This document shows positions 34,030 to 46,939 of a stretch of DNA of 64,000 bases, one piece after another. The position numbers and the translations under genes were made by a program. The stretch's first letter is position 1; each line of letters opens with the position of its first letter. The notes under the pieces are model-generated. The model worked only from the letters and a program-made list of their open reading frames with translations, made no database searches and had not been told where the DNA came from. This stretch comes from Myrica gale (taxonomy: Eukaryota; Streptophyta; Magnoliopsida; Fagales; Myricaceae), in NCBI GenBank assembly GCA_963930655.1, contig OZ005600.1, forward strand, positions 7,443,501-7,507,500. The letters are read 5' to 3'.

Positions 34030-36555
34030 CAAGCAAACCAAATCCACCTTTCCCGGTACGTACGTATTAGAGTTCAGTTCACTAACTCCATCTAGAAAAC
34101 TATCAGCAACCAAACCTATGCACCAAGAGCATATTAATTTAAACCAAGCTGGTTTAATTCGTCCGTTGAATGTATCTAGCTAGTACCACTCGCGCGGTGA
34201 CACCCCCCTTGAGCTAGAATTGAATTCAAGCTGGCTTCTATTTGGTGGCCGAGAAATTGTTAACATAGGAGCCAAAGTGGAAAGGAAAAAAATAAATAGA
34301 AAACTACTTACTGAAGCAACAAAAACCGTATTGGGCACAAAACACACGACTAGAAAAAGACACGACACAAAAGTTAATTTCGTCAAGAAGTAATAATCGT
34401 TCCTTCAATTTTCCATCACTTGTCCAACTCAACTTTCGACAGGGCTCATGTCATGTTACATTCTACTACAATCATGTGTTGAAGTGATGGGAAGCATCCG
34501 AGTACAAACATCAGTAGTCTCCAATCAATTGATGGCCACAAAAATTAGTGTGCATTATCTACGTCTAATGGTTATCACCATGTATTTAGTGCTAAAACTA
34601 TTTGAAATGATGGCAGGAGGAGAAATTTATTCTTATTCTTAATTATTTTTCTCAACTGAAAGAGTACCCCCAAAAATCAATGCTAAGCCCATGATTTCGA
34701 TTGAACCCTAATATATTTTACCCTCTCTATTTGGTCAAACGTCTTCATCTCTGATTGAGACATTTGTTTATGGTTTTGGCACTGAAGAAAAGGGAGGGGG
34801 GGGGGGGATTATAACAGTATTTTTAGCACACGTCAGTTAATGGTAGTACTTAACATATATTAATCGTCGAGCATGAATCACATGCTATGAAAATTATGAT
34901 TAAATCGAAGGAAACTTGGAAGTAACACTAAACTATTTGTTTATGAGGAAACCGATTGGACTATACTAGCTAGGACTTAATAAATAAAATCCCCAATAAA
35001 ATATAATCCTTTTATTTTTTGATGTGTTGACGTTTTAAGGGGAACAAAACAAAATAAAATCTCGTTCTTCATGCCTCAAGCTTTTTTTTTCCCCAAGAAT
35101 ATTATGTCCTCTGCATCAATTATTTTGAAATTCGACTAAGACCCATAATTCTCAAATGTTATAATCGTAATTTTTTGTAAGAACCGTGTTTATTATATTG
35201 ATAAATAAAAGCCCCAATACAATAATATAACCCTTTTTATGTTTGTTAAGTGTATTGACTTTTTAAGGGGGACAAAACAAAATAAAAAATCGTTCTCCAT
35301 GCCTCAAGTTAATAATTCTCAAACGTTATAATCTTAATTTTTTTTAAGACCTGTGTTTATTATTAGGCGCTTATTAATAGTAGGTACAGAAATTAAGCTA
35401 GTTTTTCTTAGGAAAAATTATACTTTGTCACCTTAAACTAACACCTCATTTGTATTTTATCCCCAAAAAATGACTTCTTCGCAATTGGCTCCCTTATTGA
35501 AAGATCTAACCATTAAAATAGATAAAAATTATGTCATGTGGCACGATTTGAATACCTAAATCTTTACTAATGTGGCATATTGTAAAAAGGTTTTAGTTTG
35601 AGGAGATTAATGTTCAAGAGTGTACTCGGGTGAAAAATTGTAAAGATGTAATAGTTTAGAGTGATAAAGTCTATATTTTCCTTCTTTATTTATCTATTAA
35701 TTTTAGAGAAATAAGAACAATAAAAGTTACTTATCCTCAGTAATGTCAGTATTAGACTATTAGTCCAATAGCAGTGCAATATAGCCCATTCAATTTGGGC
35801 CTACTAAGCCCAAAATAAGTGGCCTACAGCGCAGGTATCTATTGGTAATCCACATAAAACTAGATAGGCATTTTTAGTATATTGTTTCTCAGGTATTCTT
35901 TCCTCTTTGTTATCTGGGGCTAAGTCATAATTAGTCCCTGAGTATGAACAAAAATCAAATCAGTACTCCTAATTATCAATTCGACAATTTGAGATTCATA
36001 ATTTTTAAAAATCATAAATTCACGTCCCGTCTAAATTAGTCGTAAATCCAACTAAAAATCATGAAAAATTGACCAAAATGTCCATCCAAAATAAAATTAG
36101 TAAAAATTCATAAAAAAATGATAATCTATTTATGTTTAATTTATTTTTTAAATTTTTATTATTTTATTTATTTATTAAAATTTTGTCTTGGAGGAGCATT
36201 TTGGTCATTTTGCATGATTTTCCGTCAGACTTAACGCTTAATTTGGACGGGACGTGAATTGATGGTCTTCAAAATTCATGAGTCTCAAATCGCTGAATTA
36301 ATAATTAGGGATACCGATTTGATTTTTGTTCATACATACGTGGTTAACTATGACTTTACTCCTTATTATTTTTCTAGTTTTCATCTTAAAAAATCCTATC
36401 TTTTGTGCAATTTTACAAATCCCATAACTTTTTTTAAAAAAATCACCTCAAATGACTTTTTCATCCTCCATGTCCCATATATATATATCGATTTTTCAAA
36501 AATTACTTCAAGCGGAAGAATTTTTTCAAATTAAATACAGATATATGTCCCCTAT
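34030..36555. other. AT-rich intergenic DNA
   Basis: No gene supported. A related pair of segments at about 34980-35110 and 35195-35310 (both with 'gggacaaaacaaaataaaa') suggests a local diverged duplication. A G run lies at 34796-34809. Confidence 0.45.
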
Positions 36556-36560
36556 ATATA

Positions 36561-38057
36561 GCGGCGAATGATTTGACCCTAATATTTGTTTTCAAGGCTT
36601 GTGCTAGAGTTTCTGATGTTGTACAGGGCCAGAAGATTAATGTTCATTCTCTGAAACTTGGATTTCAGTCGAATGTTGTTGTTTCCAATGCTTTGATTCG
36701 CATGTATGCAGCTTCTGGCGATATGGGGTCTGCAAAGAAGGTGTTTGATGAAATGGGCGAAAAAGATTTGGTTTCTTGGAACTCTTTAATATGTGGGTAT
36801 AGCCAGTGCAATAGATTTAAGGAGGTTTTGGATCTTTTTAAAGCGATGCAGGCTGAAAATGCGGAGGCTGATGCGGTGACAATAATGAAAGTTATTTTAG
36901 CATGTAGTAATCTGAGTGAGTGGGAAATTGCAGACTCAGTGATTAAGTATATTGAGGACAATCATTTATACATTAATGTTTACTTGGGGAATACTATGAT
37001 AGATATGTATGGTCGTCGTGGTTTAGTGGATCTGGCACAGGGAGTATTTGATAGGATGCAAGGAAGGAATATTGTCTCTTGGAATGCCTTGATAAGGGGG
37101 TATGCAAAAGTGGGGAACTTAGACGCTGCTCAGAAGCTTTTTGATGGGATGGAGAACAGGGATGTAATCTCTTGGACTTCCATGATCACGGGTTACTCTC
37201 AAACTAACCAGTTTACTGAGGCTGCGAGGCTGTTTAAACAAATGATGGCAGCAAAGGTGAAACCAGATGAAATTACGGTAGCTAGTGTGCTTTCTGCTTG
37301 TGCCCATGTAGGATTGCTTGATGTTGGTGAGGCAGTTCATTGCTATATACTTGACCATGGTGTAAAAGCAGATGTGTATGTAGGAAACTCTTTGATAGAT
37401 ATGTATTGCAAATGTGGGGTGGTTGAGAATGCACTAGAGGTGTTTCAAGAGATGAAAAGGAAGGACTCTATCTCATGGACTTCAGTAATTTCAGGTCTTG
37501 CCGTGAATGGTTTTGCAGAATCTGCACTTGAGCTTTTCTCCCGAATGTTAAGAGAAGGTATTCAGCCAACTCATGGGGCCTTTGTTGGGATTTTACTAGC
37601 TTGTGCTCATGTTGGATTGGTTGATAAAGGGTTGGACCATTTCGAAAGTATGGAAAAAGTTTATGGACTAACTCCAGAAATGAAGCATTATGGATGCGTT
37701 GTGGATCTCTTGAGTCGTTCTGGCAATCTTGATAGGGCACGTGAATTCATAAAGAAAATGCCTATAGTTCCAGACGTTGTCGTGTGGAGGATATTTTTGA
37801 GTGCTTGTAACCTTCATGGAAATGTGGTCCTAGCTGAGATTGCTAAAAACAAGCTTCTGGAATTGGATCCTTCTAATAGCGGGAATTATGTTCTCTCATC
37901 ACATGCTTATGCCAGTTCAGAAAGATGGGATGATGTTGTAAAAATAAAAGAGTTAATGGAGGAAAGCAATGTGCAGAAGCCATTTGGTTGTAGTTCCATC
38001 GAAGTAAATGGCCCAACATCGTATAACGCTCAAGAGCCTTATGTCATTCAATCTTAA
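36561..38057 (+). CDS. PPR protein (PLS class, E-type), 5'-truncated
   Basis: An open frame of about 494 codons has a regular array of P, L and S repeats, e.g. 'NALIRMYAASGDMGSAKKVF', 'GEKDLVSWNSLICGYSQ', 'NRDVISWTSMITGYSQ' and 'KRKDSISWTSVISGLAVNG'. It ends with an E-type tail ('NSGNYVLSSHAYASSERWDD', then 'GCSSIEVNG') without a DYW domain. Such proteins bind organellar RNA and take part in C-to-U editing or processing. The frame enters the array mid-repeat (N-D-L-T-L-I-F-V-F-K-A-C-A-R) right after unrelated AT-rich DNA with no plausible ATG; the first codon of the open frame is TTG at 36573. The first in-frame ATG is about 40 codons later (M-Y-A-A). So the first repeats and the organelle-targeting peptide are missing: a truncated duplicate or partly lost gene. 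There are no internal stops, so decay is recent or the loss is of only the 5' end. Confidence 0.8.
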   Translation, partial: AANDLTLIFVFKACARVSDVVQGQKINVHSLKLGFQSNVVVSNALIRMYAASGDMGSAKKVFDEMGEKDLVSWNSLICGYSQCNRFKEVLDLFKAMQAENAEADAVTIMKVILACSNLSEWEIADSVIKYIEDNHLYINVYLGNTMIDMYGRRGLVDLAQGVFDRMQGRNIVSWNALIRGYAKVGNLDAAQKLFDGMENRDVISWTSMITGYSQTNQFTEAARLFKQMMAAKVKPDEITVASVLSACAHVGLLDVGEAVHCYILDHGVKADVYVGNSLIDMYCKCGVVENALEVFQEMKRKDSISWTSVISGLAVNGFAESALELFSRMLREGIQPTHGAFVGILLACAHVGLVDKGLDHFESMEKVYGLTPEMKHYGCVVDLLSRSGNLDRAREFIKKMPIVPDVVVWRIFLSACNLHGNVVLAEIAKNKLLELDPSNSGNYVLSSHAYASSERWDDVVKIKELMEESNVQKPFGCSSIEVNGPTSYNAQEPYVIQS

Positions 38058-38059
38058 AT

Positions 38060-39500
38060 GAGGAATCTGATGAGCATGACATGAAAGGTACCTCAAGAGA
38101 AAATTCATTTAGTGCATTGTTTGATAAGACCAAATGAGTAGAAGCCATAGCACTAGGTTTCTGAGGGTCTGAACCATCAGAGTTTAGAACTTTGGAATCT
38201 TTGAGAGGACAAATTCTGATGGCGGCACCTAATCACAGACTGAAAAATGGGTTGGTTCTATTTTTGGAGCGTTGATGATGTTGGGAAGCCATTGGAGAAC
38301 GGAGGTTTCGGTCACGACAGGTACTAGGCTCCACAGGATTGCACAAGATATTGCAGTTCAGATTAGGAAATAAGAGTATTCTTGTAAAAGCCTGGCCACC
38401 TTCTGTAGCTCTTCGGGTCGAATTCTTTAGGTTCTCCCAAACACATTCCACAGGAACATTATAAAATGGAGATTTTGTGCCTGCAAGATTAGTTGGTGAA
38501 ATTTTGAGACAGGCCATTGTGAGATCTTGAGAAGCCAATCTATGCGTATGTAAGCAAAGCCGAAGAACACTCCAGTAGCTCCAGAGAGAGCTCCTTAATT
38601 GAGGTGTTATACTGCACTTAAGACAATCTATTGAGCTGCTGTAGGTTGATTGTTAAGAACAGATTAGTCATCTCATGTAAATAGTTGAGAATTGAGACCA
38701 TTGTTTCTAGAGAATATTTAGGAAGAGTTCTCTATTTGGTTAAAATTAAAACTAAACAAGAACTTGTAAGAAAACAGAGAATACTTTATTTCATTTCTAT
38801 TATCGCTGGAGAAAAGGATTCAATATCGAGGTTATGCCAATAGTTTGCAATACCTTTCTTCCTCTATAATTCTGGAATTATTTTGGATGTCCAGCAGCTG
38901 CACTGTCATCTTGGAATGGGTTTCCTGATATGGGCCAAGGAGCTGCTTAACAATGTCTTCAATGTCTTGATCTTCGATACTATCTTACATGTCATTACAG
39001 TTTTGCAACTTTTTACCATAAAGGACAAAATGGAGGAAAATAAAGTAAACAGAAAGAAAGACTGTACATTAACTTACTAGTTAAAGACAAGTTATTTAAT
39101 GAGCAGGCTAGTTCTAGATGGAAAACAAACAAAGGGGGAGGCGATCAGAAAGAGGGGCAACTCGAAAGCAAGAAGTAACTAGCTGGTACTCATTTTGTTT
39201 TTCTCAGCAATTGTGAACTTCATTTCACTGGGAAATTTATAAGCGTGCTGAATACAAATGACATTCCGAGACCGGATACAAGTAATAAGGGCATAGAGCC
39301 CATTACAGGATCATTTTAAGCCTAGAGGGTTATATACATCTATTGGCCTTAAAGGCCTGATTTCAATTGGCCATAAAGACCTCATCTAGACATGTCCGAA
39401 GCTCATAAATTCTAAGTGGATCCAAAGACCCGGAAATATCTCCTCTGAACATAGCGATTGCGGTCCACACTAACTGGAACTCATCACATGCATGATGAGA
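38060..39500. other. Intergenic, with 3' flanks of two genes
   Basis: No supported gene. About 39216-39380 has 'ggccttaaaggcctgatttcaattggcc' and looks like the downstream flank of the adjacent dehydrogenase or a piece of the retroelement type seen at 7.2 kb. Confidence 0.4.
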
Positions 39501-39507
39501 TCTTTTT

Positions 39508-42253
39508 TTACAGATTAAACATGACTTTAATAGCACTGCCTCCACGAGCACTGGTTTCAAAGGCATCTTCAACCTCCTGCTGAGAGAAGCCATACCTGTG
39601 GGTTATCAGTGGCTTGACATCAATCTTACCCGTCTTCAAAAAGTCAATGCAGAGTGGCCATGTGTTCCTATATCGGAATATGCCAATCACATCAACCTCC
39701 CTATCACCAGAAGAAGTCGCAATAGTCAAATGTAAGAACTCACAGATTAAGGGGAAAAGCTCCAAGAAAGTAACACGAAATGTTTTATCTTACCAGGGTA
39801 CAAATATGTTAATCCCGTCTAACAGCTTACCATTCTAGTACAGATATTTCAATCACATGGGTATGGAGCCTCATCCACTAGCATGATCATATTTTATGTT
39901 CTAGATTTGATTTCCATTGAGACATTATATACAGAATCTCCCATCTGTTTTATCTACCCCAAGATTTAAGAGGAAATCCCAAAAAAGAAAGGGATATAAG
40001 TTATAAAATTGCTGGACCGAGCCTTGTATATGTCTTCCAAACTAGAAATTGTGTCCTTTCGGTTAGTTGGGGAATTGAGGCAAAGGAAAGAAACTCGTTT
40101 CACAAGTTAATGCATTTAGTTTTTGCCATTCAAGTAGACCTACCTTGCAGCCGCCGGGGTTAGAGGCACGGTCATCTCACTCTGAGCCAATCCAATCAGA
40201 CAGACTTTGCCACCTGGGCGAGTGGCATTCAAAGCTGTTGTCATGGTTTTGTCGAAGCCAACACAATCAAAGCTGACATCAATGCCAGAGCCCATGGTAT
40301 TTTGTATCTTCACTACTTCTTCACCTACGTGCTGAACAATAGCCCTCTAGTTAAATCATCCACAACCAGAAATAACTTGCAAGAGAAATAACTTTCAGCT
40401 AATTGTCTATGCGAGAACAATAATTAAGTCCTTAAATCCTTCAAAAGGATGGTTAAAATAAGATTTTAAGAACCCTATGAACCTGAATGTTTGTTGAAAC
40501 TCGAATAGTCCCATCCGCACCAAGATTCTTGGCAATAGATAAACGGCAATCATCAACATCAGCAATGACGATTCTGGGGGCTCTAAAAGCACGAGCAGCT
40601 AATAGTGTAACAAGGCCTATTGGTCCTGCTCCCATAATCAATACATTTGTCTCAGGACTAACATTTGCACGACGACAAGCATGTACACCAACACTGAGGG
40701 GTTCACACATAGCTCCTTCCTCCAAGCTCACATTATCGGGTAGTTTAAAACATAGATATGCCGGATGCACCACCTGCCACAATGAAATTGCATTTAGCGA
40801 GTACCTTAAAGTGATGGACATTGATTAACCTTTCCTTTAGTCACATGGTGTTTGCATGTAGTTTGATGACTGAAATGGGGAACAACCGAGCTGTTGGGTA
40901 TTACACATTTTAAAAGCACATCCAGACTAATTGAGGTGGAGGAGGTGGGGATCAAACCAGAACAACACCCCCCCCCCCCTAAACAAAAAAAAAAGCTACT
41001 TCCTGACCCTCTGATGTTAAGAATGTTTTATACAAGTTCAATAATAAGATCTTAGTATTGGAACATGATATAGGGAAAGTAATAAAAAATTTGATTATTA
41101 AATCCCTGTCTGATAAGTTCCCATATTATGGACTCGTAGTAGCTAATCACAATTAACTATGCCTTGTAGCTACAGATTAGGTAAGAAATTGCCTAAATGT
41201 TCTTGCAAATCGAAGTTTGACACAATTGCACTGATGTGGTCTGATTTTTACATCAGAATGATAGCGATGAGAAATTGTTAATAAAATTTCCATTTTCTCA
41301 ACCATGACACATTCTTGTTGATTCCATATATTCATGGATAAAATTTGGTTTCAACATTCAAATGAGCTTGAGCTGAAGTGTACCTTCTATCCCTGTAAAA
41401 GCAGAATGGAGGATAAAGTCGTGAGTTTTTAAAGCAGTAAAGTCGCTACAAAAATGATTTGAAAAGAAGCAATATTGGACACCTTATTAGCAAGAGAACC
41501 ATTTGTTGGGGGAGAACCAAAAAATTTCATCTCTCGGCAAAGATTGTAGCAACCTCCTTTGCAGAGACCGCACCGCTTGCAACTGATTCCAGGTTCTAAT
41601 GCTACGCAGTCCCCCACTGCTAGAAATTTCACTTGGCTTCCAACTTCCTCTATGATTCCAGCACACTCATGCCCAATAACCATGGGCTACTTGACAATAA
41701 AGTTTGCACATCTCATTGTCTGGTAAGAGAAAACAAACACATCAGTCATAGCAGACATCCGTAGATCATAAGCGCTATCCCTAAATTTAAGCACTCTCTC
41801 CCCTACTCTCTAAGAAGCCCTTTACCTTGAAGTGGTGAACATCACTTCCACATATACCAAGAGCTTTTATCCGAACTTTAACATCATGGGGTCCTAAATT
41901 TACAGAAAATGTTTGGTCAACGCGGATAACATGATGAAAAGATCAGATAGAGATCCCAGGTAATAGGAAAATGATAAAGATACTGAAGGTCCAGAATTTC
42001 TTGCTCTTTTGATTATGTTCGTGGTTCGTGTTTGTTAAACAAGCGCGCATGCATGAATTTATATATTTTGAAATATAACCGAGAGAAGACATTGCCTTGA
42101 CAAGAAATGTTAAACACAAGGAAGAGTTTGGTTACCAGGGGAAGGGAGATGATACGGTTGAATTTTAAGGGTTTTGATGCCAAGAAGCCAAGCAGCCATG
42201 TTCTCTTCTCCATCTTTGTGCTCCTCGCCTTCGCCACCACTAACTCCTGACAT
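39508..42253 (-). pseudogene. SDH: Sorbitol dehydrogenase copy 1, with in-frame stop
   Basis: Six exons on the minus strand: 42136-42253, 41826-41893, 41483-41719, 40483-40773, 40144-40331 and 39508-39700. They total 1095 nt, 364 codons plus stop, the usual length of plant NAD-dependent sorbitol (L-iditol) dehydrogenase. Visible motifs: 'GICGSDVHH' (catalytic-zinc Cys), 'GHECAG' (zinc His-Glu), the structural-zinc pattern C-x2-C-x2-C-x7-C ('CKRCGLCKGGCYNLC'), Rossmann 'GAGPIG', and the C-terminus 'ETSARGGSAIKVMFNL'. All splice sites are canonical. In exon 3, codon 73 is TAG (41687-41689) where the paralog has GAG (Glu). A Met follows two codons later, but a protein starting there would lack the catalytic Cys. 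The rest of the frame is intact, so this is a recent lesion or a sequence error. Confidence 0.85.
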
Positions 42254-42259
42254 TTCTCT

Positions 42260-44148
42260 CTCTCTCTCTCTCTGTCCCAGGTTGAAACTAAATTTATCCT
42301 CGTATCCTTTTTTTTTGTGCTAAATACTTTATCCTCGTATCCATTTCAGCGTCTCCACGTTTTATCACACAGTCGTGATCCTCACCAAACCTTTTGGATT
42401 GACCCTCTCCTTCTACCGGCCCAGATTGATTAGGCTTTTCTCTGCTGTGGTCCATTCCTTTTCGTGTGCTCCGATAAGGCAATTCCAGTTTTGAATAGTC
42501 CCGTCCCTCGAAAGTTGTATGGATTGTACCAAAAACAAAAGCCAATTGGACGAGTCTTCCGTACAGAATTTTTTCTTATACCCGATAAACAAAACTTTAG
42601 AAGTTATAATCACTTCGAAGGTCTTTCCATCCATGTTCTCCAAGCAAGCTCTTTCCATCCGACTGTTAACACTTAGAAGTTATAATTTCATAGCGTATAA
42701 AGGATGTTTACATATTTTTTGCCTCTTGTTCGAAGGTCTTTCCATCCATGTTCTCCAAGCAAGCTAAAAAAGATTTTATAGCGTCACTCCTACCTTAATG
42801 ATGGCTATGCACTAATGAGTTCAACTCTTGTTCCCTTTCTATCCTAATCCAGGTGTAAGAGGGTTGCTCACTTGCTTGTATGCACTAAGAGTCAATGAAG
42901 ATCTCCTATCCCGCATCTTTTAGTAGAAAAAAGCATAAACCAATTGTGATAGCTCTCGGTAAAGTATAAACCAATGAGCTCTGTAAACCAAGGAGGATGA
43001 ACAAAAGCATCTTGTCTGCAATCATCCTCTAGGCGTCACAGACCATTATCCCCCATCTCATGATAGCAACCTCGTGGGCTGTGGCCACGTATAAGAAATA
43101 AAAAACTCATCCCTATCCGTTACCAGTGTACATGTCAGCCTTAAAGACAAACAAAAAATCAATGACAAAGGTAATCCCCCGTAGAAGCGTAATTAGGTCA
43201 TTATAAGTAGATAATTACCTGGTAGAGCTATTTTTCGTCAATTCGTTCATTTATATGCGCAAATTTAAGACGTACGAATCTGAGATCAAAGCATCAAATT
43301 GGGTTTCTAACTGTCAGAAATTATAGGCTGGAGATATCTCTGTAAACAAGATGATAATTGAGCGGTCAGGCCCAAATTTTCCCAAAGATAGACAGGGCAA
43401 AAAATTATGGGTGCAGAATAACTAATCCTGGTGTCCGCAATCTGTATTATTAGCAGCTTATTCATATTTGTATTTCTACTTTAACAAAAAAAAAGTACAC
43501 TACTCTATTTTAATTACTAACTTTTAAAAAACATTCTCAGCAGCTTCTCTATTTTAACCATATATTTTTAATATTTTATTATAATATTATTTTTAAAAAA
43601 TTTCTTTATTCTTTCTTTAACATTTTATATTTTTAAATATTCGTAACGATCATATTTTTAAATATTTATCTTATCTTCAAAATTTGAATTTTTAAAATTA
43701 ACTTTTTCTAACTGTCATATTTTTAAAATTTTATTTTACTCCGACTGTCGTATTTTTAAAATTAGTGAAGAATGAATTTTTTTTATATTTATTATGATAA
43801 AAAATTATTTATTAAGAAATAAAAAATTATCTGTTATAAAATTTTATTTTAAAAAAATTTTAATACAATAAAATATTATAATATAATTTTTTAATTAAAT
43901 TATTACTTTTCACTATAAAAAAATATAAAAAATCATTTCTCATTTCACTATTTAACTAAATTTAATATTTAAAATTTTACAAAAACAACCCCACAGTAAA
44001 TAACACATCTTTATAACCAAGTTGTTATCCGCCGCTGAATCCGACCCGCACTCCATTGATCTTCACAGGTTTCCAGGACCAATAAGTAAACAGCAAAAGA
44101 AGCCACTGTATCTTACTGGTCATAGCTCGAGAGAGAGAGAGAGCGCAA
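42260..44148. other. Shared upstream region of two SDH copies
   Basis: About 1.9 kb between the two ATGs. Both genes have a CT/GA run directly upstream (42254-42273 and 44130-44143). The middle has two near copies of 'gaaggtctttccatccatgttctccaagcaagct' (42617-42650 and 42734-42767), and an AT-rich segment at 43480-43980. Confidence 0.55.
42617..42767. repeat. Short direct repeat pair
   Basis: The 34-bp word starting gaaggtctttccatccatg occurs at about 42617-42650 and again at about 42734-42767, about 117 bp apart, and 'acttagaagttataat' also recurs. This is a local duplication with no coding meaning. Confidence 0.75.
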
Positions 44149-46276
44149 ATGGGTAAGGGAGGGATGTCACGTGGCGCTTCTGGAGAAACCAAAGATGGTG
44201 AGGAAGAGAACATGGCTGCTTGGCTTCTTGATATCAACACCCTCAAAATTCAACCTTTCGAGCTTCCTCCTCTTGGTATCACTTTTTCGCTTTTTTACGT
44301 CCTTCAATTTTTTTTTAATTCCAATCAGTTTATTGATGACTCTTTTGCTTGATTCTTTCTCAACTGGCTATTTCTTAGGACCCCATGATGTTAGAGTGAG
44401 GATGAAGGCTGTTGGTATCTGTGGCAGTGATGTTCACTACCTCAAGGTAAACCCTCTTCAGTTGTTTCAATGGAGGGAACTGTAGATTATCTCAATTAGC
44501 ATTTTGGATCGCTGAGAATATTGGAAAAGATAAGAAATCATAAATGATATATCTCAGTACAACTCTTTGACTTGTTTTCTCTTTCTTTTTCCTTTTATGA
44601 TTGTTGGGTTTTCTTAGTGACGAAATGGATAATACAATTAAGTTATGGCTCGGAGAAGAGAAAACAACAACACTGACTGGCTTGTGTCCCATTTTGAATT
44701 CCCCATGCATTTTCAGACCCTGAGGTGTGCAGATTTTGTAGTTAAAGAGCCAATGGTAATTGGGCATGAGTGTACTGGGATCATAGAGGAAGTTGGAAGT
44801 AAGGTGAAGACTTTGGTGCCTGGTGACCGGGTGGCACTGGAACCAGGGATCAGTTGCTGGCGATGCAACCTTTGCAAAGAAGGTCGGTACAATCTATGCC
44901 CAGAGATGAAGTTTTTCGCCACTGCACCAATCCATGGTTCTCTTGCAAATCAGGTTGGAATTTGTACCTTTTCAAACTGTGCATTGCTTAAAATCCATAT
45001 GTAGCACATTAGACTATTAGTTTATATGCAACTAGAGGCTGTGTTTCAAGACTCAAGTGCATCTTTCTTTTGCAGGTGGTGCATCCTGCAGACCTATGTT
45101 TTAAATTGCCGGACAATGTCAGCTTGGAAGAAGGGGGCTATGTGTGAGCTCTTAAGTGTCGGTGTTCATGCTGTCGACGAGCAAATATTGGTCCAGAAAC
45201 GAATGTGTTGGTCATGGGAGCAGGACCCATAGGGCTTGTTACTATGCTAGCAGCTCGTGCTTTTGGGGCACCCAGAATTGTCTTTGTGGATGTTGATGAC
45301 CACCGTTTATCTGTTGGAAAAGAGCTTGGTGCAGACGCAATTGTAAAAGTTTCAACAAATATTCAGGTTTCAGCATTGTATTTCGCAAAATTTACTTGCA
45401 AGTCGAGAATATACAGTATGCATGCCCTCTTGCTGCAAGAATGGCTTGTGGTCAGATCCATCTCTCCACCCGCACCCTTTTCTGAGGGCAATGGAAAATA
45501 ATATTGACGAGTGACCATGTTAATAAGTATCTCCATCGTGTAAAATTGAACCTCATTTTCGTCACAGTTCCCAAGACTTTTCATGTCGTCATTCGTGATT
45601 GAGCTTTAGACCAAAAGGAAACTACTTTTACCTGTCCATCTGACCTCTGCGATTGGAGTTACAAAATAATTTTTTGAAGCTTATGCGAACTTCTTCACTA
45701 TTCTCTCCCTAAAATAAAATGTTATTCTTGCCTCGAAACCTCAAAAGGATGGCTTCTGCTGTTTCGAAAACAATCTATTTTGTGCTTCTTCTGCTAGTGG
45801 TCCATTCTTTTGTCCACCGACTTAGTTTTTTAACTGTTTCTTTGTTCCCTTAATTAAGTCTTTTCATATTTTCTATTACCAAGAGGGGGAGAAAAGAGAT
45901 TAAAACAAATAATTGACAGCTGCAACACTTCATAAGAAATCCTTCTTGTGTCAGTTCCTTTTGCACTCTTATCATGTCTTGGTTCATTTTTCTTCCTTCA
46001 GTATAAAATGTAAAGGATGTCTTTTCTAGTGACTGTGGCCTGAAGACAGATTTTGCTATTTTCTGACTTTTCTATTTAACAGGATGTGGCTGAAGAAGTG
46101 GGACAGATACATAAAGTTATGGGAGCCGCAGTGGATGTGAGCTTTGATTGTGCAGGCTTCAACAAAACCATGTCCACAGCACTGAGTGCCACTAGTGCAG
46201 GTGGGAAAGTTTGCCTTGTGGGAATGGGTCATAGCGAGATGACTGTCCCACTCACTCCAGCTGCTGCAAGGTACTT

Positions 46277-46413
46277 GATTTAATTTTGATCTACCATTTA
46301 TAATAATGAGTCCATCAATGATGTGGAGAGTTAGTATAGAGTTGGGCAGAAAATATGAGAGAAACTATACAAAGTTGGTGATTTAATTTTGATCTACCAT
46401 TTATAATAATGAG
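46277..46413. repeat. Tandem duplication in SDH copy 2 intron 5
   Basis: The word gatttaattttgatctacc...ataataatgagtcc occurs at about 46276-46311 and 46378-46413, about 102 bp apart. A related 'gagtccatcaatgatgtgga' recurs at about 47057. Confidence 0.75.
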
Positions 46414-46414
46414 T

Positions 46415-46875
46415 CCCTCAACGTTGTCCCTCACACGCCGCCCCATTTTGGTCTCCTCTGGCTGTTTTCAGCAGCCTTCTCTTCTGGGCTCGATCTTTAG
46501 CTGTAAGGCCCTTTGACGGCGTATGTTGTTTTTTTTTTTTTTGGTTGTATTGGCCCTCCGGTGGGCTTTGCTGGCTCCTTGTGGCCTTTCCCCCCCCCCC
46601 CGGTGGGCTTCTTTGTGTCCGAGTTGTTTGGCGCTTTCCTCTATACTAGCACTATAGGTTCCGGTAGCCGCCGTTAATGTGTCCGACCACTGCTCTCTTT
46701 GCTCAGCATGGAGCATTTTTTGGTATCCCGACCCATGTTGAGTCCCGCTGGTCTTGATTTAGCAACCTAGTTTGCTTGGATCCATAGCTGATTTTGTTCT
46801 TTATGGTATATTTTGTACTATGGTTCCAATATGCAATGAAAGCCTATCGGCATTATTCAGGAAGAAAAAAAGTAG
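46415..46875 (+). mobile_element. Possible retroelement fragment in intron 5
   Basis: A T/GC-rich segment ends with 'caatgaaagcctatcggcat' and an A-rich tail (gaagaaaaaaag), the form of a LINE 3' end. There is no coding domain and no confirmed target duplication. Confidence 0.4.
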
Positions 46876-46925
46876 CAATTAATTAGGCAACCTGCTGGTA
46901 TGCATTGCAAAACCTGCAAGATATC

Positions 46926-46939
46926 CTTTTTTTATAAGT
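46926..46939 (-). mobile_element. Ultra-short LINE insertion (14 bp)
   Basis: Fourteen bases, ctttttttataagt, lie between two perfect copies of the 17-bp word aaaacctgcaagatatc (46909-46925 and 46940-46956). The insert, read on the minus strand, is ACTTATAAAAAAAG, the 3' terminus of the LINE families found nearby. Confidence 0.75.

Noticed and set aside
38233-38538. 101-codon minus-strand frame downstream of the PPR gene
   Set aside because: No family resemblance, no signal features, and located in a probable 3' flank.
43480-43980. AT-rich block as a MITE
   Set aside because: No inverted ends or target duplication could be found.
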